A stretch of DNA of 64,000 bases from Perca fluviatilis (GCF_010015445.1 NC_053116.1:29412285-29476284), one strand, 5' to 3'; shown: positions 35,031 to 48,493, counted from the stretch's first letter. Made by a program: numbers and translations. Notes: a model not told the origin generated them from the letters alone.

Positions 35031-36575
35031 TCCTGACAACGAAGGGAATTAAATCCGGGCACTGAAGCAGGCAGACTTTGAACTCTAAGCTGAGATGGAG
35101 CAAAACTGCAGGCACGGCCTTGGATCGGCAGGACCAAGAGAACTGTGCCATCCATTGGGGCTGATTGAAATCAGACTGACTTACTGTACATTTTTGATTT
35201 CTTCATCTTATCCACACGGGAATTGAGCAAATATACAAAAATAGACGTATCAAGTAGACTGTATATTTTAGATCTCTATTTTTATTATCCATGTCTTCTG
35301 TACAGTTACAATTCATTGCTCATGCATTTTTTTTCTTCCTTCATCTCACATTCCTGCTTCATAAAAATCAACAAACAAGCCAGTTCTGGGAGCGGCTTCA
35401 ACTTTACAAAATTGCAGCCTGAGCATGTTGCATCCAGTATCAAACAAACAAGAGAAGCACAGTCATTGTGATAGAGTGGGAGCAGTGGAGCCCAGCCCTG
35501 GCTCAGGTTGTGGTTGATGCTGATGTCACGGCGTCTCCCTTTAATTGGCACTTTGGTCCATTTCCTGTCAGACAAATGAGGATGGAGCGTCGACACGGCT
35601 GAAATGAGCTTGAGCTGGCCCAAAGGTAAAGAGACGGTCTTGCGTAGGTGTATAAACACAGATGGACCTGGTGTTGTTACTGGCCTTCTGCTTGCTCTGT
35701 GCAGAAATTAAGATATGATCATATAAGTGATGTTATATGAAAAAAGAGGATATATATTAGGTACTGCTTGTGTACAGATAACCAAAAACATTGGGATTAC
35801 AATTTATAATGTAGCACTTAGATCGTGAATTTCATGATCTCTTAGTTTGTTTAAGAATTGCAGGAAAAGGGCAATTACACACAAAATCCTGAACAAAAAA
35901 AAGATATATATATAAGTTTCGGGAGGTGAAGTTTGCCAAAAATGTAAATGCCCTAGGGAAAAAAAGATTTAATGATGCGTGATTGTTGTGGTTGAGATGA
36001 TTTCGTACTAAATAATAGTTTGGTTTGCAATTTCAATGTCTAATTTAGTTTTGTAGAATTTTTACAAATATCCATTCATATTTCTGTTGGTTTGAGTAAC
36101 ATGTTGACAGGATATGCTTTGACAATTAAGAGCTCGTTCCAGACATTTTTGTGGAACATTAGCGGGAGTTTGCTTCTGTCTGTTTTAATGAAGCAGCTCT
36201 CCAGTGTAGTGGGAAGTGTATAGTGGACTGTTCCCCCAGTGCTCTTAATTGAAGACTGCAAATGATTGTGTTACTGATGAACACCTTCCTTTACTTGAAT
36301 TTCTACTGTATTTGTATCCATCATTCTATTGTAGCTGATCGATCCATCTTTGGAAAAGGGATTTTTTTTAATTTTTTTATTACTCTGGTTTACTGGTTGC
36401 AATTACATTTTTGTATGATTTCCCTATTACTATAATACCAAACTGGTTATTTTCTTAAGTTCCAATCATTTGCTGCCTTTCCAAACATTTTGAGAGTTCC
36501 TCCATCAAAAAGCAAACTCTTTTCCTTTTTGCCTGTTGTTTTATACTGTATTTAATAGCCTATTTATTTTTTACT

Positions 36576-36589
36576 TTTATTTATTTATG
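36576..36589 (+). promoter_or_regulatory. AU-rich element in epha2 3' UTR
   Basis: Overlapping ATTTA pentamers within TTATTTATTTATG, in a U-rich context about 50 nt before the poly(A) signal. Such elements bind stability factors in many vertebrate mRNAs; function here is inferred. Confidence 0.4.
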
Positions 36590-36640
36590 CTGATAAACAC
36601 TGAGCTGGGATATTAATTGAAGGTTGTGCTCTCATTCAAT

Positions 36641-36646
36641 AATAAA
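36641..36646 (+). terminator. Poly(A) signal of epha2
   Basis: Canonical AATAAA, followed 25-40 nt later by a C5-T14 tract that fits a U-rich downstream element. Cleavage is expected near 36660. Confidence 0.7.
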
Positions 36647-36941
36647 TTTAAAAAAGCTCTATGTCCCCCTTTTTTTTTTTTTTATTCCTCAATTATTCAA
36701 ACCCATGATTGCCTTCATTGCAATTGTGTAGCAATGAAGTCTTAAATTGCATTTGGCAAAGCCTACTGTATGATTGATGCTAAACAGAGCAGAGGAATGC
36801 TTTATTTGTTTTAAACGGTGCCAGGATGTTTATACTTCCACCTGGATATCCTTATAATGCTGCTGGAAGTTTTAATTCCAGAGTTGGAACCTGTAATGAA
36901 CGTGTGTGCTTCATTATCGGCAGGGGAAAGCTGAGGTCCTA

Positions 36942-37130
36942 CAGTGGTGGAATGTAACTAAAATACACTTCCTAAATTACTGTACTTAAGTACAAATTCA
37001 AGGTAATATAACTTTATGCTTCTACTCCTCTACATCTTGTGCTTTTTACGCCACTACATTTGACAACTATACTTAATTTTCTGAGAAACTGAAGGATTAA
37101 GTGTTCCTTTATACATTTCTCCCACTTCTT
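36942..37130. mobile_element. hAT-type repeat fragment
   Basis: CAGTGGTGGAATGTAACTA followed by ACTGTACTTAAGTACAA and CTTCTACTCCTCTACAT is the 5' end of a common fish hAT-derived repeat. The other terminus was not found. Confidence 0.55.
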
Positions 37131-37133
37131 AAA

Positions 37134-37572
37134 GGTATACTATGTAGAGGGACACACACACACACACACGCTCTGTACAAAACACATTTCTCTGTCAGCA
37201 ATTACTAAGAAAAATGTTTTGTTAGATTTATATTCTCTAATCAAATCAACCAGATATTAAATTGTGGGACAAAAGTAAACTTGAAAAAAAATCTGATGTT
37301 TGTATTAATTATACAAAGACTGTGATCTGCCTTGGCTGGGTAATGACCCGCTGCCTGACACCACATTTTCTTCTCCCATTAACTCCTCTGTTGCATTACA
37401 GTCAAAGTGGGACGTGAGAAATTCTGCCTCAGAGAAATACAGTGGAACAGTCCTTTACCTCGGGATTCTGAGTTGGAAAACTATAAGGACAAATTATGTG
37501 AAATATTTCGAGAGAGTAAAAAGACGTCACTATGGCATCACACACTTTACTACATAGCATGTATTAAATACA
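37134..37572. mobile_element. Possible MITE with GTATACTATGTAG ends
   Basis: GGTATACTATGTAG at the left and CTACATAGCATGTA at the right form an imperfect inverted pair about 440 bp apart. It resembles a frequent fish repeat starting AAAGGTATACTATG. Confidence 0.4.
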
Positions 37573-40500
37573 ATACTTGTTACCTTGTGTGACCGCAGGG
37601 TTTTACATGTGACTTTGAGATGTGGACTTGAACCTTTTATTATGGATATTTAATGGTCAATGCTGTTGAATGAGGAGCAATATTCAAAGTACATTTATGT
37701 TTTGTTTTTTATTATTTATTTATTTTTTAAACATTTTTACAGCTTTCATAGTTTTGGCTATAGTGAGCCTTTTTCACAGCAGACATTTGACAGTCAAAAC
37801 TACATAAATAGGATTGTAATAAACTGGAATTATCTGTAAAATCTCATGGATATCTTCAGCAGTATGATAGCAGTCAGATCCCTAAACTTAACCACAAAGA
37901 AGCCCACTTCTCTAATTACCATATTTGCATATTTCTCCCAACACTAAACCAGAGCAGTGACGGTTCTAGATATCAAATGGAGGGCCACATGCGATGTTAG
38001 GGGTACCAAAGATATCAAGCACAAGCGTTACATACCACTGTTAGGAAAATGTAAAAGAATGTTTTTCGTTTGATTTCTGAGGAGGAAGGACCAAGGCTTG
38101 GTCCAATTGAAGATTAAGCAAAAGATTTAATAAAACAGATATGATGAAAATGACATGTCAAAAACAATACAACAATAAAACACTGCCAGCAGTGGACTGC
38201 AAGGCCTCCCATCCCCCCATAGGTTTGCTTCTCCAAAACACTAACGATACACATATAACAATAAACACAAGAATATACATTCAGTGTTAATTTACATTTT
38301 TAGTTATCACTGCACATGAATAATTAAAATGTATTTCTCCCCCCCCCCCTCCAATGTTTGACCTTACATGGATTGCAGCATAGCAGCGGGTAAGCAGAGC
38401 GTGTCAATTTTGGCGTCAAATGTTGCGTTCGCAGCCTGTTGCATCAGATTGCAAGACTGCTGCGGACAAAAATTATAATAAAATGTAAATGTTCAAGCAA
38501 GAGAACTCAGCATGTCCAAACAAGCCCAGTGCTGACTTTGTGCGTCACCTTGCCTTATCTCATTCACTCTGACCTCGCAGTGGCAGGGAAGTCCCTGGCG
38601 CCTCGCATTTTGAAAATTATCAGCTTTGGTCGATTGATGCTTTGATGACAAAGCCATAAATGCATTCCTAAGATAAGAGCCATACACTAGAGAGAGGAAT
38701 GTCAATATTTAGGTATTGAATTAATCTGCTGGTCAACAGAGAAGTAGCAAGGAAAAAGCCCAACGCGGACGGGGCATGGGAACTTGAATCTGACACTAGT
38801 CCCTTCTGAGTCTTTGTCCTTGACTTACAGCTGGCTGTGTGTTCTTGCCTCTGTTAAACCAATAGGATGCCTAGAAATAGTCCTGGCTTTGTGTGGCGAG
38901 TGGCGACTGTAAACTGAGAAAGTCTTCCACTATTTTCCATCTCCATCCCTCCATTCCCTCAGTCTTCACAGCATGTTTTTTTCTCTCTCTCTTCCATCCA
39001 CGATGGAAAAAGAGGAGCAGAGACACACTGTTTAGCTGCTGACTATACTGTTTGGATATATGCAAATCCACGTCTGAGTGCGTCCAAAGTGACTGCTGGA
39101 GAAGTTTGGTTTACGCCCCTGTCGTCGCCTGTAATGTGATTATCCTCGCTCTGCGGGGGTTGAATGTGTGGAAGTTTGTGTCTTGTCATTAGGACTGTAA
39201 ATGACAGGGATGCATGGAGAGACAGAGAAAGAGCGGGGGGGTGGGGGGTGGCTAGTGGTGAGGGGTAGGGGTGGAGGGGTTTAGCTGGAGATTTGAGCCA
39301 TACCAGGGCTTTACTGCAGGCCACAATAGCATGTGTGGTGATTGTGTTGAAGGCTTGGCGTCCAGGGCCTCAGCCTCCCCCCGTGGACTGTTGTGTGTGG
39401 GGGCCGCGGCTTTCGCTTTCAGAGCTTTTCTCCTCCTTGTGGCTTTTTAGATGTCTTTGTTCTCAGGGCGAAGGTCAATTTGAAAAGAAGTAAAGAAGAA
39501 GGAAAACATTACCATGGCGCTGTTCATGTATGACCTCTCCCTATACCGCCGCCCCTTCCATTTTTACTTTATTTTTTTGTTTTGTTTTATGTTCTCCTGG
39601 CAGCTCTCAGTGTCATGCACGGATTCGAAAACCGGCAACGCTGAGGAATTTACATCCTCACTAATTTTAGCAATGGGTTCCTGACCAGAAAACACATCCT
39701 CCAATTTCTGTCTATATTGGTCTTCCTGCGTCTTTCCGCTGCCGTTTCTCTCACCAGCGCTCCAGGGCTTTTTGCAGATTATTCTTCTCCCTAAAGTCTC
39801 CTCCAAGCCCCTCAATTTTCCTATTTTCACTGCATTCTCAACTGAACATTTTATATGTCCTGATCCAAGATTACACTCTGAATTCTTCCAAAGCTCCTCT
39901 CCAGGTTTAATCCGAGTATGAAAACAGAAAGCTGCTGGAACTAAGTGCTTTAATGAATTTATTTAATGAGACAGCGAGGAACAAATAATTATTACCAGCA
40001 TCTAGCATTTTCCCAAACTGTGCTGCTGAGATCTGTTTGATGTCAGCCAGGCGACATGAGAGGGAGTGGAGAGCAGAAACACAAGCCGCTGTTGACATAA
40101 GCCTTGTCTTTCTGCAGACTCTGTATATTTTGAAACGCCGGCCTAATTCACTCCATATTCCAGCTAATGGCACTCGCTGATGTCACTCAACACATAAAAA
40201 TTCTCACAGATCCGTCTTTACAAGAGCCTATAAACATTTCGGTGCCGCTGTTCTAAAGGTGAGGTAGCAGGGTTGAAGGTGCTACATAATGAAAATGGTC
40301 CCATATGTATTGAGGGAAAAAATATGCAGAGATTTTTTTCCCTTTAGAATTTCCCTAGGCAACCGCTTGAATGTAACGGACGTTCAATAATATCAAAAAT
40401 TTACGCACTAAATTTTTAAAAGAAATGTATTTTGTGTAACTTTTTTTTAGACATGGTAGGTTAATAAGAGCATTTCACAGTGAATTAAAGGAGAAAACCC

Positions 40501-43500
40501 ATTTCTAACAGAATCAATACCAATGTATAAGCTATACGGTCCAGAATTACTGTAGGTCCATGATTTACATACATGTTACAAAACATGTCTGTAGTTTCTG
40601 TGATGTTTGTGAAGGAATGTTTTTGTGCCTGGATTTCAGTTCACTATCATTGTTTTAATGATCCACATTTGATGGAAGGGGAAACAGCCTAGGTAGACCA
40701 GAGTGGGTTGAGTGGTAACCAATCTGATAGGCTGAGACACCTGTCCTTTAAGAAAACATATCCCTAAAACACCAGAGTCAGCTACGGGTCAAGTATTTTT
40801 ACACACACAAGGAATTTGACAGAGCTGAAAACCAATGTACGGGGAGATATAAATATAGACAGCCTAACACACAACCATAAACATATACAGTAGCTATTGT
40901 GTTCAGGTACCTAGGTATGAAAATAATGTTATACGACAAGCATACAGTTGCTACATTATATACAGGTCAGATTGGTGGTGTATAAACAGGATTGTGGTGT
41001 GGTACTGTGCTGTACAAGCAGTGCAGCGTGTATGGCAGTGAGAAGAAATAAACAAGTATGTGTTTGTGTTTGTACCAGCTTCTCAATTGTTAGGATTTGA
41101 TGCATTTCTTTGTCTTATGTGATAGTAAACTCAATATCTTTGGGTTCTGGGCTGTTAGAAGATGTGACCTTGTGCTTTAGGAAACCGTGATGGACATTTT
41201 TTATTTGACATTTTATAGACCAAATGATAATTTGATTAATTAAAAAAAAATGAGTTACAGTTCATTAGTTGAAGCCCTAGAGTGAAATTTACCATCATGA
41301 CCCTAACTTGTGTGGAAGAAAAAAAACTAATTACTGCATTTCAACTGAAAAGATGAAGTTTTTAAAATGGGATTCAATGCAGTCAGAGATCAATTGTCAG
41401 TCAGAGTCAGCATCTAGAGGACATTAGTGTTACTGCAACTTACATCATTTAGCTTTCAACAACTGTGGTGGTTCCTGTACTACATATTTTTCCTGGAGCG
41501 TCATGAAGTTCATGTTAACCTTCTAACTGCATGGGTGGTATGACCTGACCTGTATTACAGGATTTAATGTTGTTGTTTTTCTATCAAAAAAATCCAAGCT
41601 TTAGAAGTTAATATGACATTTTAACAGCAACAAAATTCCCATTAAGAAGAGAAAAAAAGCGCTGTGTCTTTATTCTGTTTCTCTTACCCAGCAGGATGCG
41701 TATCTCTCTGCGACTTTATGGCTCTCTTTTTGCAGAGCTATTCTTTGTCTCAGCGCCCCCCTCTCTTAATTTCCGCCTGTCTGCATATGTTTTGGAGGCC
41801 ATTAATCGTCCCCTGCACAACATGCACTCCAGCAGATAATTACGGTCATTAAACCAATTAGGGAGCACATGGACGGGGAGGTTTCAGCCATACCCAGAGG
41901 CCTCCCACCCCTGTTCTTCTCTTACCAGGACGGCCAAGGTGGTCCGCTGAAACCCTGGCAAAGCCTTGAATGAAGAAGGGAGTGAAATACTTCAGCCCAG
42001 CTCCGGATTAATGCAATTTCCTGTTGGTGTAGCCTTGAGAGACCTTGCCAACTTCGCTGCAGGCCAAGTACCCAGAACCATTAGCCAGCAAAAGTCCTTC
42101 CCATTTTCACATACCCTTTTTTGCAGGACAAAGCAGCCATTCAGCTTTGTGTCATCAAAATATGTTTTCCTCAAAGCTAAGAGGGCTATTTTGGTGCTTC
42201 TGTGGCGAAACACAGAAAATGGGGAAAAAGAGATCAGAAGTGGCAGGAAAGGGAGGGAAGAGCGGTCAATCTGCAGACAGTGGTTTTCAACATGCTCAGT
42301 CTATCATGTGATTCTAGAGCTAATATTATGGTTTCATTGTGCCTGACACAGAGGGAGTTCTGGCAGAGCGAGGCCCTAACACACGATACACACAACTGGG
42401 ATTGCTTAGTTATTGAGACAAATGGAACTGTGACTTCCAGTCACCGTCCACATGTGCAGGCAAGCCACAGAATGTCCCTCACACTTCCTCAGAAAGTCTC
42501 ATATGGTCAGTCATGTTGGACAGCAAACTGTCCTCCGGTGTTTGGGCGAGGTGTTTCCCAGCATTCTTCATGTTGTGCTTGGCCTGTCTGTCTCTGAACT
42601 CCACAAAGAAAAGCAAAGTGAAACCCGGCAAGGAACAAGGAGCTCCTTACAGCTTTTCTCTGCTTACTCGTGAATGACATGTTGACGTGAAATAGATATT
42701 GTAATGAATCCAGAATACATCAACAAAGAAAAAACATATCAAATCCTGCTGGTGGAAGATAAGATCATGACAAGCAAACCAAACAGGGCTCCAGCTAACC
42801 CTTTTAACCACATGTTAATGATGTGAGCTTTATTTACCGGCGCTGGGACCTCAGAAGTTAGAAAATTTGGATCAAAGAAAGTGAACAAGGAATGAGCACA
42901 TGAGGAAATGAGGAATTGAGGAACTGATGTAAAAATGACTTGAATTTGAAAGACTGAATTTGAGGTTTTAGCCGCAGACGCTGCACAGAGGTACTGAGCA
43001 GATGGATAAACTGTTTTCCATCCATTTGCTGCTGTTTTTGTATGCTAAGCTAGGCTAATTGCCCCTCTGCTCCCTACTCTACTGCTGCTCTGTACTTAAT
43101 GCACAGACATGAGCGTGGTATTGATGTTCTCATCTGACTCTCGGAAAGAAAGCCAGTAAGTGCATTTCCCAAAAAGTTGAAGTTTGAATTTCTTTAAACA
43201 AGGTACTGTGAAAAAGCTTTGCATTTGTGTGCTTTTTCTTGTGTTTCAGCATTGACACTTTCCATTTGGGTAGCACATTTAAATTTACCTAGAAAATATC
43301 AAGATAAATGTACTAGGTTGTTTAAAATCTGTAACAGAAATGGACCGTATAAGGAACACAATTTAAATAGCAGCTTGAATAACATAAACTGGAACCTAAA
43401 ATAACTGCTACATACCATTTTTCCTCATAAAGTAACAAGAATTATTAGTAACAAGTAACTAATCTAAACGTTTCATCAATGAATCAACAGCCAATTGATT

Positions 43501-45333
43501 CATTGTGCATCATCTCTTTTTACAAAATGACTTTATTCTCAGTATTAGTGCATAGAAAACAAAATGTAACTCATTTCCTATATCAGTCAGACAGCACATG
43601 AACATGAACAAATTTGCTTTTCTTAATAGACAGACCGTCTTTTTAGATCAATTATATACAGCATATCTCTCAGTGCCATATTTATATTTTATCATACCAA
43701 ATGTATACACAGTTTTGGTTTTAGTCCATATATCATCAGCCCATTGCTCTTTATTCTGAGCAAACACAATGTTGAGCTTTACACCAAACCCATAGTTATA
43801 GAACAATGTGCACACATCTCTCTTGACCAAGAGACAATCATGTGTTTATCCCATATAAATATCTTTCTTGTCAGCCTGCTTTCTTCCATATCAAATAACA
43901 AATTCCATAATATATCTTCAAAATATATCCCCAAATATATGAGAAGCTTGATTTTTTGATTTTAAGATCACAATAGGACAATTTGAATTTGAGCAACTTG
44001 AATATAAGAACAATAGATACATCCTGCTTTCAGTTAACATTAAATTTATTGTAATATTTAAATTACAATATAAAAACTATTGTTTTCTGTCATACCAAGG
44101 TGGCCATTTTGGATATAAACCACAGTAGGAGCAATCCAAAAGCTCAAAACTCTCTGATCTCAGCTTCCCATTTTCTGTCCAAGACTTATGCCATTTGCCA
44201 AACAAGCCTTCATCTTAGCCTCATCAGGACTGATTTTGTTGTTGCATGTGATCCTACAACCTCAAGTATAGCTATTGCAGCCAAACCATGTTGAGTTGTC
44301 ATATAAAACTTATGAATTTTTCTCAGCTCCTGCTGACTGACAGTGGAGGGCTGAACTGAGCAGCGCCAAGTGTGAAATGTGGAGCTGTGTGAATGTGAAG
44401 CAGGGTGGGTCTATAAAAAGCATGGTGGTCTGTCAGCTCGGCCTTGTGAACGGCTTAAAATACACCTACAAGGTTTTTTTGCCATCATATTTGATTTATA
44501 TCAGAGTGGGAAATTCCCACATTGACAACATACAACAAAATTTAATTTCCCCAGAAACTGGATGTTTCGCAATTAGAGAATCAAAGTAATCAAAATTATA
44601 TTTCATCATAACTTGACAGTATGAACTGAAAACTGTTTCATGTATGATATGCGCATAAATGGCACAATTTGAGAATCATCCAGTATTGAAATGCATCCAA
44701 CTCCCTCTTTGCCTCAAGGGACCACAGAAATGAGTGTTGCTGAATGTCTGTGGCTTCCCAGTGAGGAGCATTGCTGTATCTGGGTGTATGTGGGCAGTAA
44801 ACATTCCTTTTGCTTCCTTTGCTCTCTTCAACTAGTGGGCAAAACCCCACATTCGCATCTAATGATTCAAGATCCATTTTGTCTGATGGAAGATCTAAAC
44901 AAACTAGAGCTTCAGCCACACATAAGGGTAATAAGAAAGCCAGTTTTATAGGCAGTAGATCCTAAGAGCTGCACGCAGGGGCACACATCAGCACAACAGC
45001 TGTGCTTTCTGCAACATGCATACAGAAACTTACCATTAGGGAAGACTTTCTACTGCTGGATTGAATTATTGATGGAACACTTTCCTTCTGCACCGTCCTG
45101 CTTTGGGCCTTGTTTGGTTTAACAATACCTTTACAAGGATCATTGCTCAGGGCATTTCTTCCCAAGATATACTGCATAAGATGTAATAATAGAACTGCTG
45201 CACTGTTGCCTTTTCACCACAAGAGGTCAGACTGCTTCTAACCAGCCCTCTGCTCTGTCGTGATGAGGAGTACATCTCTATATTGGGGTTCAGGGAGCTA
45301 CAGTAAAATAGTCTTTGACAAGCTAAGCGTTTC
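37573..45333. other. Intergenic between epha2 and fam131c, no gene seen
   Basis: 7.8 kb without a supportable gene. A G-rich tract is listed separately and there is a C11 run at 38339-38349. Most is AT-rich unique-looking sequence. Conserved enhancers cannot be judged without comparison to other fish. Confidence 0.45.
39234..39279 (+). other. G-quadruplex candidate
   Basis: Runs of 7, 6, 4, 4 and 4 guanines with short loops in 46 nt. Four or more G4 tracts meet the usual quadruplex rule. Confidence 0.65.
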
Positions 45334-45337
45334 TTAA

Positions 45338-45813
45338 CCCTCGTGTTGTCTTCCCTTCCACCATTAACTTGTTATCCTTCCGGGTCAAAATTGAAGATTA
45401 CATTTTCCTTTTCTTTGTCACTTTTTTCAAAGTTTTTTTATTCATGGTCAATAAATCCAATTTATATGACATTATACCTCATTTTTGAGTAAAAAAAAAG
45501 CAGAAATTATGACTTATTTTTGACTTAAAGTTAAGATCACAGGATGTTGAGTGAATCACAGACTCACTTATCTCAAAGTTTAGTCAGGATACGGTTTTGA
45601 AAACATTTAAAACGTTTTTTTTTCAAATGCTATAAAATTGAATAAAACACCTAAAATTCAATAAAAGTAATCATTAATTTAACCTGCAAAGAACGTTGTA
45701 TGTACCTCCATGCATCCATGTTAATTTTAGGCAATTTGCTTGACAAAAACCCATATTTGTGATGTAAAAAACTTTGAAAACGGGTCAAATTTGAGCTGAG
45801 GACAACACAAGGG
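45338..45813. mobile_element. piggyBac-like MITE with TTAA target duplication
   Basis: Left end CCCTCGTGTTGTC, right end GACAACACAAGGG: 12 of 13 bases are complementary. TTAA flanks both sides (45334-45337 and 45814-45817), the hallmark of piggyBac insertion, and the termini start CCC. Subterminal GGGTCAAA motifs also occur near both ends. At 476 bp with no reading frame it is non-autonomous. Confidence 0.82.
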
Positions 45814-45817
45814 TTAA

Positions 45818-46390
45818 GGGTTTTTAGGGTCCCCAAAGTGTTTTACAGGCGTCAGTGAACATCTTCCAGCAGTCCCACAGGGTGTTCCAGTGGTCCTAAA
45901 AGAGGTTTCAGGGTCACTTGAGGGTTTTCCAGAGTCAAAAAGTCCCAAGGTTCTCTAAGTGGTTTTTGTCTGTTTTCCAAGGTTCCCTCAGTGGAGAACA
46001 AAGGGATCTTAGGGGACCCCTGTTTGTTGAAGGTTCCCTTGGGTTTCTTCTCTGTGTTTTAGGGTTCCTTGGGGAGATTTCAGGAATTCACGAGTTTAAA
46101 TAGTACTTGATGAACTTTTGGGTCTTTTAAGGGTTTTCAGTTTTTTTTTATTTTTTATAAGGGGTCTCAGGGGTCCATGGGTTTCTTGAGGGAGTTCCAT
46201 AATTTCCTAATGGTATTTTAGAGTTCATTGAGGCCTTTATTATGAGTTCTTGAACAATTTCTTCACAATTCAAAATGTTATCAGCATGTCCTCCAGGGAC
46301 TCCTAAAAAAACCTAAAAAACAACCTCCAGAAACCCATGGACCCCTGGAATTCCCTGAAATCCCATGGAAATACATTTCAGCGGTCCTTG
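45818..46390. repeat. Degenerate GGTTCC/GGGTTTTC repeat tract with inverted repeat
   Basis: About 570 bp in which short phrases such as GGGTTTT, GGTTCCC, TTTCAGG and GGGTCC recur irregularly on the + strand. Past about 46290 the complementary phrases appear (ACCCCTGGAATTCCC). An exact 18-bp inverted pair lies at 46169-46186 and 46329-46346. Confidence 0.6.
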
Positions 46391-47106
46391 CTATATTTCA
46401 GGCTAATATAATTTGAAGCACTATGAACGACGAACAGACCCCCCCCCCCCCCACCCCATGCAGGTTTCCTTGTGACAAAACGTAAAAAATTAAAGGAATA
46501 TGTATGATTTGTATTGTTGTCATAGAAATAATATTCATATGATTGTTGTTCTTCTTCTGATCAGTTTGAAAATAGTTGTGAGTACCTGATTTAAGGCTTG
46601 CTGCACATTTATCGCTATACGTTTTGTTATTTAATTTCCAAACCTATTCTTGACTCCCCTACCTCTGGAAGGCCATTTTTGTGGCTATAGTGAGGAGAAG
46701 TTCTGACATTACTGTAAGAGCCTATATAAATATATATATATAAGCCTATATAAATATATCTCAAGGGCAAAGAAAAGGAAAAGAGGTTCTTTTAAATGGA
46801 AAATAAAATTGTATCAACACACAGCTCTTTCTTATTGAGATTTCTTTGAATGCTGATGTCGGCGTCTGGTGTTTTGCTAACGTTATCAGCACCATCCTCC
46901 CCTGCCCTTCAAAAAAAATTTCTTTGCCTCCTTTTTTCTGGTTAATTAGTTTTAGAATAGCTCCTAAAACATGGAGTGGCTTGGTTGACATGGCAACGGG
47001 TTTTTCCCCATGATGGAGACAGGGGCACTGTTGCTGCGGGTGACATCAGCAAAGCCCTGGTTATAGTATATCAGCATTCACACACGACTGCGTGTGATTG
47101 TTTCAT
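46391..47106. other. Intergenic, no gene seen
   Basis: Contains a C14 run (46439-46452) and a doubled AGCCTATATAAATATAT motif near 46720-46760. No gene. Confidence 0.45.
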
Positions 47107-47176
<70 letters not shown>

Positions 47177-47203
47177 GTGTGTGTGTGTGTGTGTGTGTGT
47201 GTG
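47107..47203. repeat. (GT)n microsatellite
   Basis: 97-nt GT array with one phase slip (TTG near 47174). Confidence 0.97.
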
Positions 47204-47464
47204 CTAACGAGGTCACACACACAAACACAGCATGCTGTGTATAAAAGTGTGGGGTGTTATCAAGTCTATTAGTTGAATTTTATTCAGTGAATACTAGAAA
47301 TTCAAGATTCAGCTCACAGTTTATGGAGCAGAAACATTATAATAATATATTATAATATAGTCTAAAATCTATTTGATAAGCACCATACATTTAACTACAT
47401 AAGGATCAGATTTTGCTTGTTCATCTAATTCATACAGGAAAGCCCAGTCTGACATATGAAAACC

Positions 47465-47467
<3 letters not shown>

Positions 47468-47531
<64 letters not shown>
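47468..47531. repeat. (AT)32 microsatellite
   Basis: 64 nt of uninterrupted AT. Self-complementary and able to extrude as a cruciform. Confidence 0.97.
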
Positions 47532-47535
<4 letters not shown>

Positions 47536-47886
47536 TTTAAACTCAACGTTTCTCACTGTGAACTCTTACTGTCAACACAATAGTGAACAAGCTTTTAGAT
47601 TATCTATTACTGTGTGGGACATACATGACAAAACATACTGTATATAGTGCTGAGGATCTAAAACTATAAATATGTATAAAATTTCAGGCCAGGTTTTCTT
47701 TAACTACATTTTTAATTAATCACTGATTTTGAGAAAAAACATATTTTTTCATGTCAGGTTTCAAAAGACTGTATTGTTTTGCCAACAGTATTAGAACATT
47801 TTAAATTGAGTTATTATAACTGAGAAACAAGACCACACTCCTCTCTCCCTCTAACTCTGACTCAATTATACAATCACCTGTCAAGA

Positions 47887-47888
<2 letters not shown>

Positions 47889-47954
<66 letters not shown>
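47889..47954. repeat. (TA)33 microsatellite
   Basis: 66 nt of uninterrupted TA, 357 nt after the previous AT array. Confidence 0.97.
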
Positions 47955-47956
<2 letters not shown>

Positions 47957-48488
47957 CTCTCTCACCCCCAAACCCTTTTCGTCCCCTCTCTAGTAGGGCA
48001 CGACAGCTCAGCAGTTAACACCATCGCCTTATAACAGCATAATACACCGTACATTGGTAGCAACAAGTAGACATTAATGTCTACTGTAAAGCAAGGTTAG
48101 AATAGAATACAATTAAAATATCCAAGATATAGCTCCATCATGAAGCCCTACATTCAAAGTGAGATACAGTAGCATGGAGAGGAATAATAAAGTGGGAGGA
48201 GAATAGAAGAAAAATAGAGGGGAGGAGATTCAAAATCGTCAGCAAACAGGCATTCATGCTTTCTCCCCGATTTTCTCTCTCTCTCTGTCCCCCCTCCCCA
48301 CACTTTGTCTGTGGCGCTGTCTCACCTCTCTCCTCATATACAGAGAAGTCAGACAGTGCATCAGCCTGCAGTTCATCTGGCATCCTCTTTTACTTTCCCC
48401 TTGCCTCAGCTCCTCTGCTGACTGATACCTCTTTTTTCCCTTACTCTTTCCTTTTCTTCCTCCCTTTCACCCACACCTCATCCTCAAG
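47955..48488. other. Upstream flank of fam131c
   Basis: 47994-48035 has GGGCACGACAGCTCAGCAGT, a degraded form of a frequent fish tRNA-like repeat. 48430-48486 is a pyrimidine tract ending in AAG before the coding exon, so it may be an intron end. The promoter could not be located. Confidence 0.4.
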
Positions 48489-48493
48489 CCACC

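Larger units (their letters stand above)
35031..36665 (+). other. 3' UTR of epha2
   Basis: About 1.6 kb from the TGA to just past the only well-placed AATAAA. It is AT-rich, becoming very U-rich in the last 150 nt, and has no recognisable coding content or transposon. Confidence 0.65.

Noticed and set aside
47990..48040. tRNA-like sequence with A-box resemblance
   Set aside because: No matching B box or acceptor stem follows; best seen as a degraded repeat fragment.
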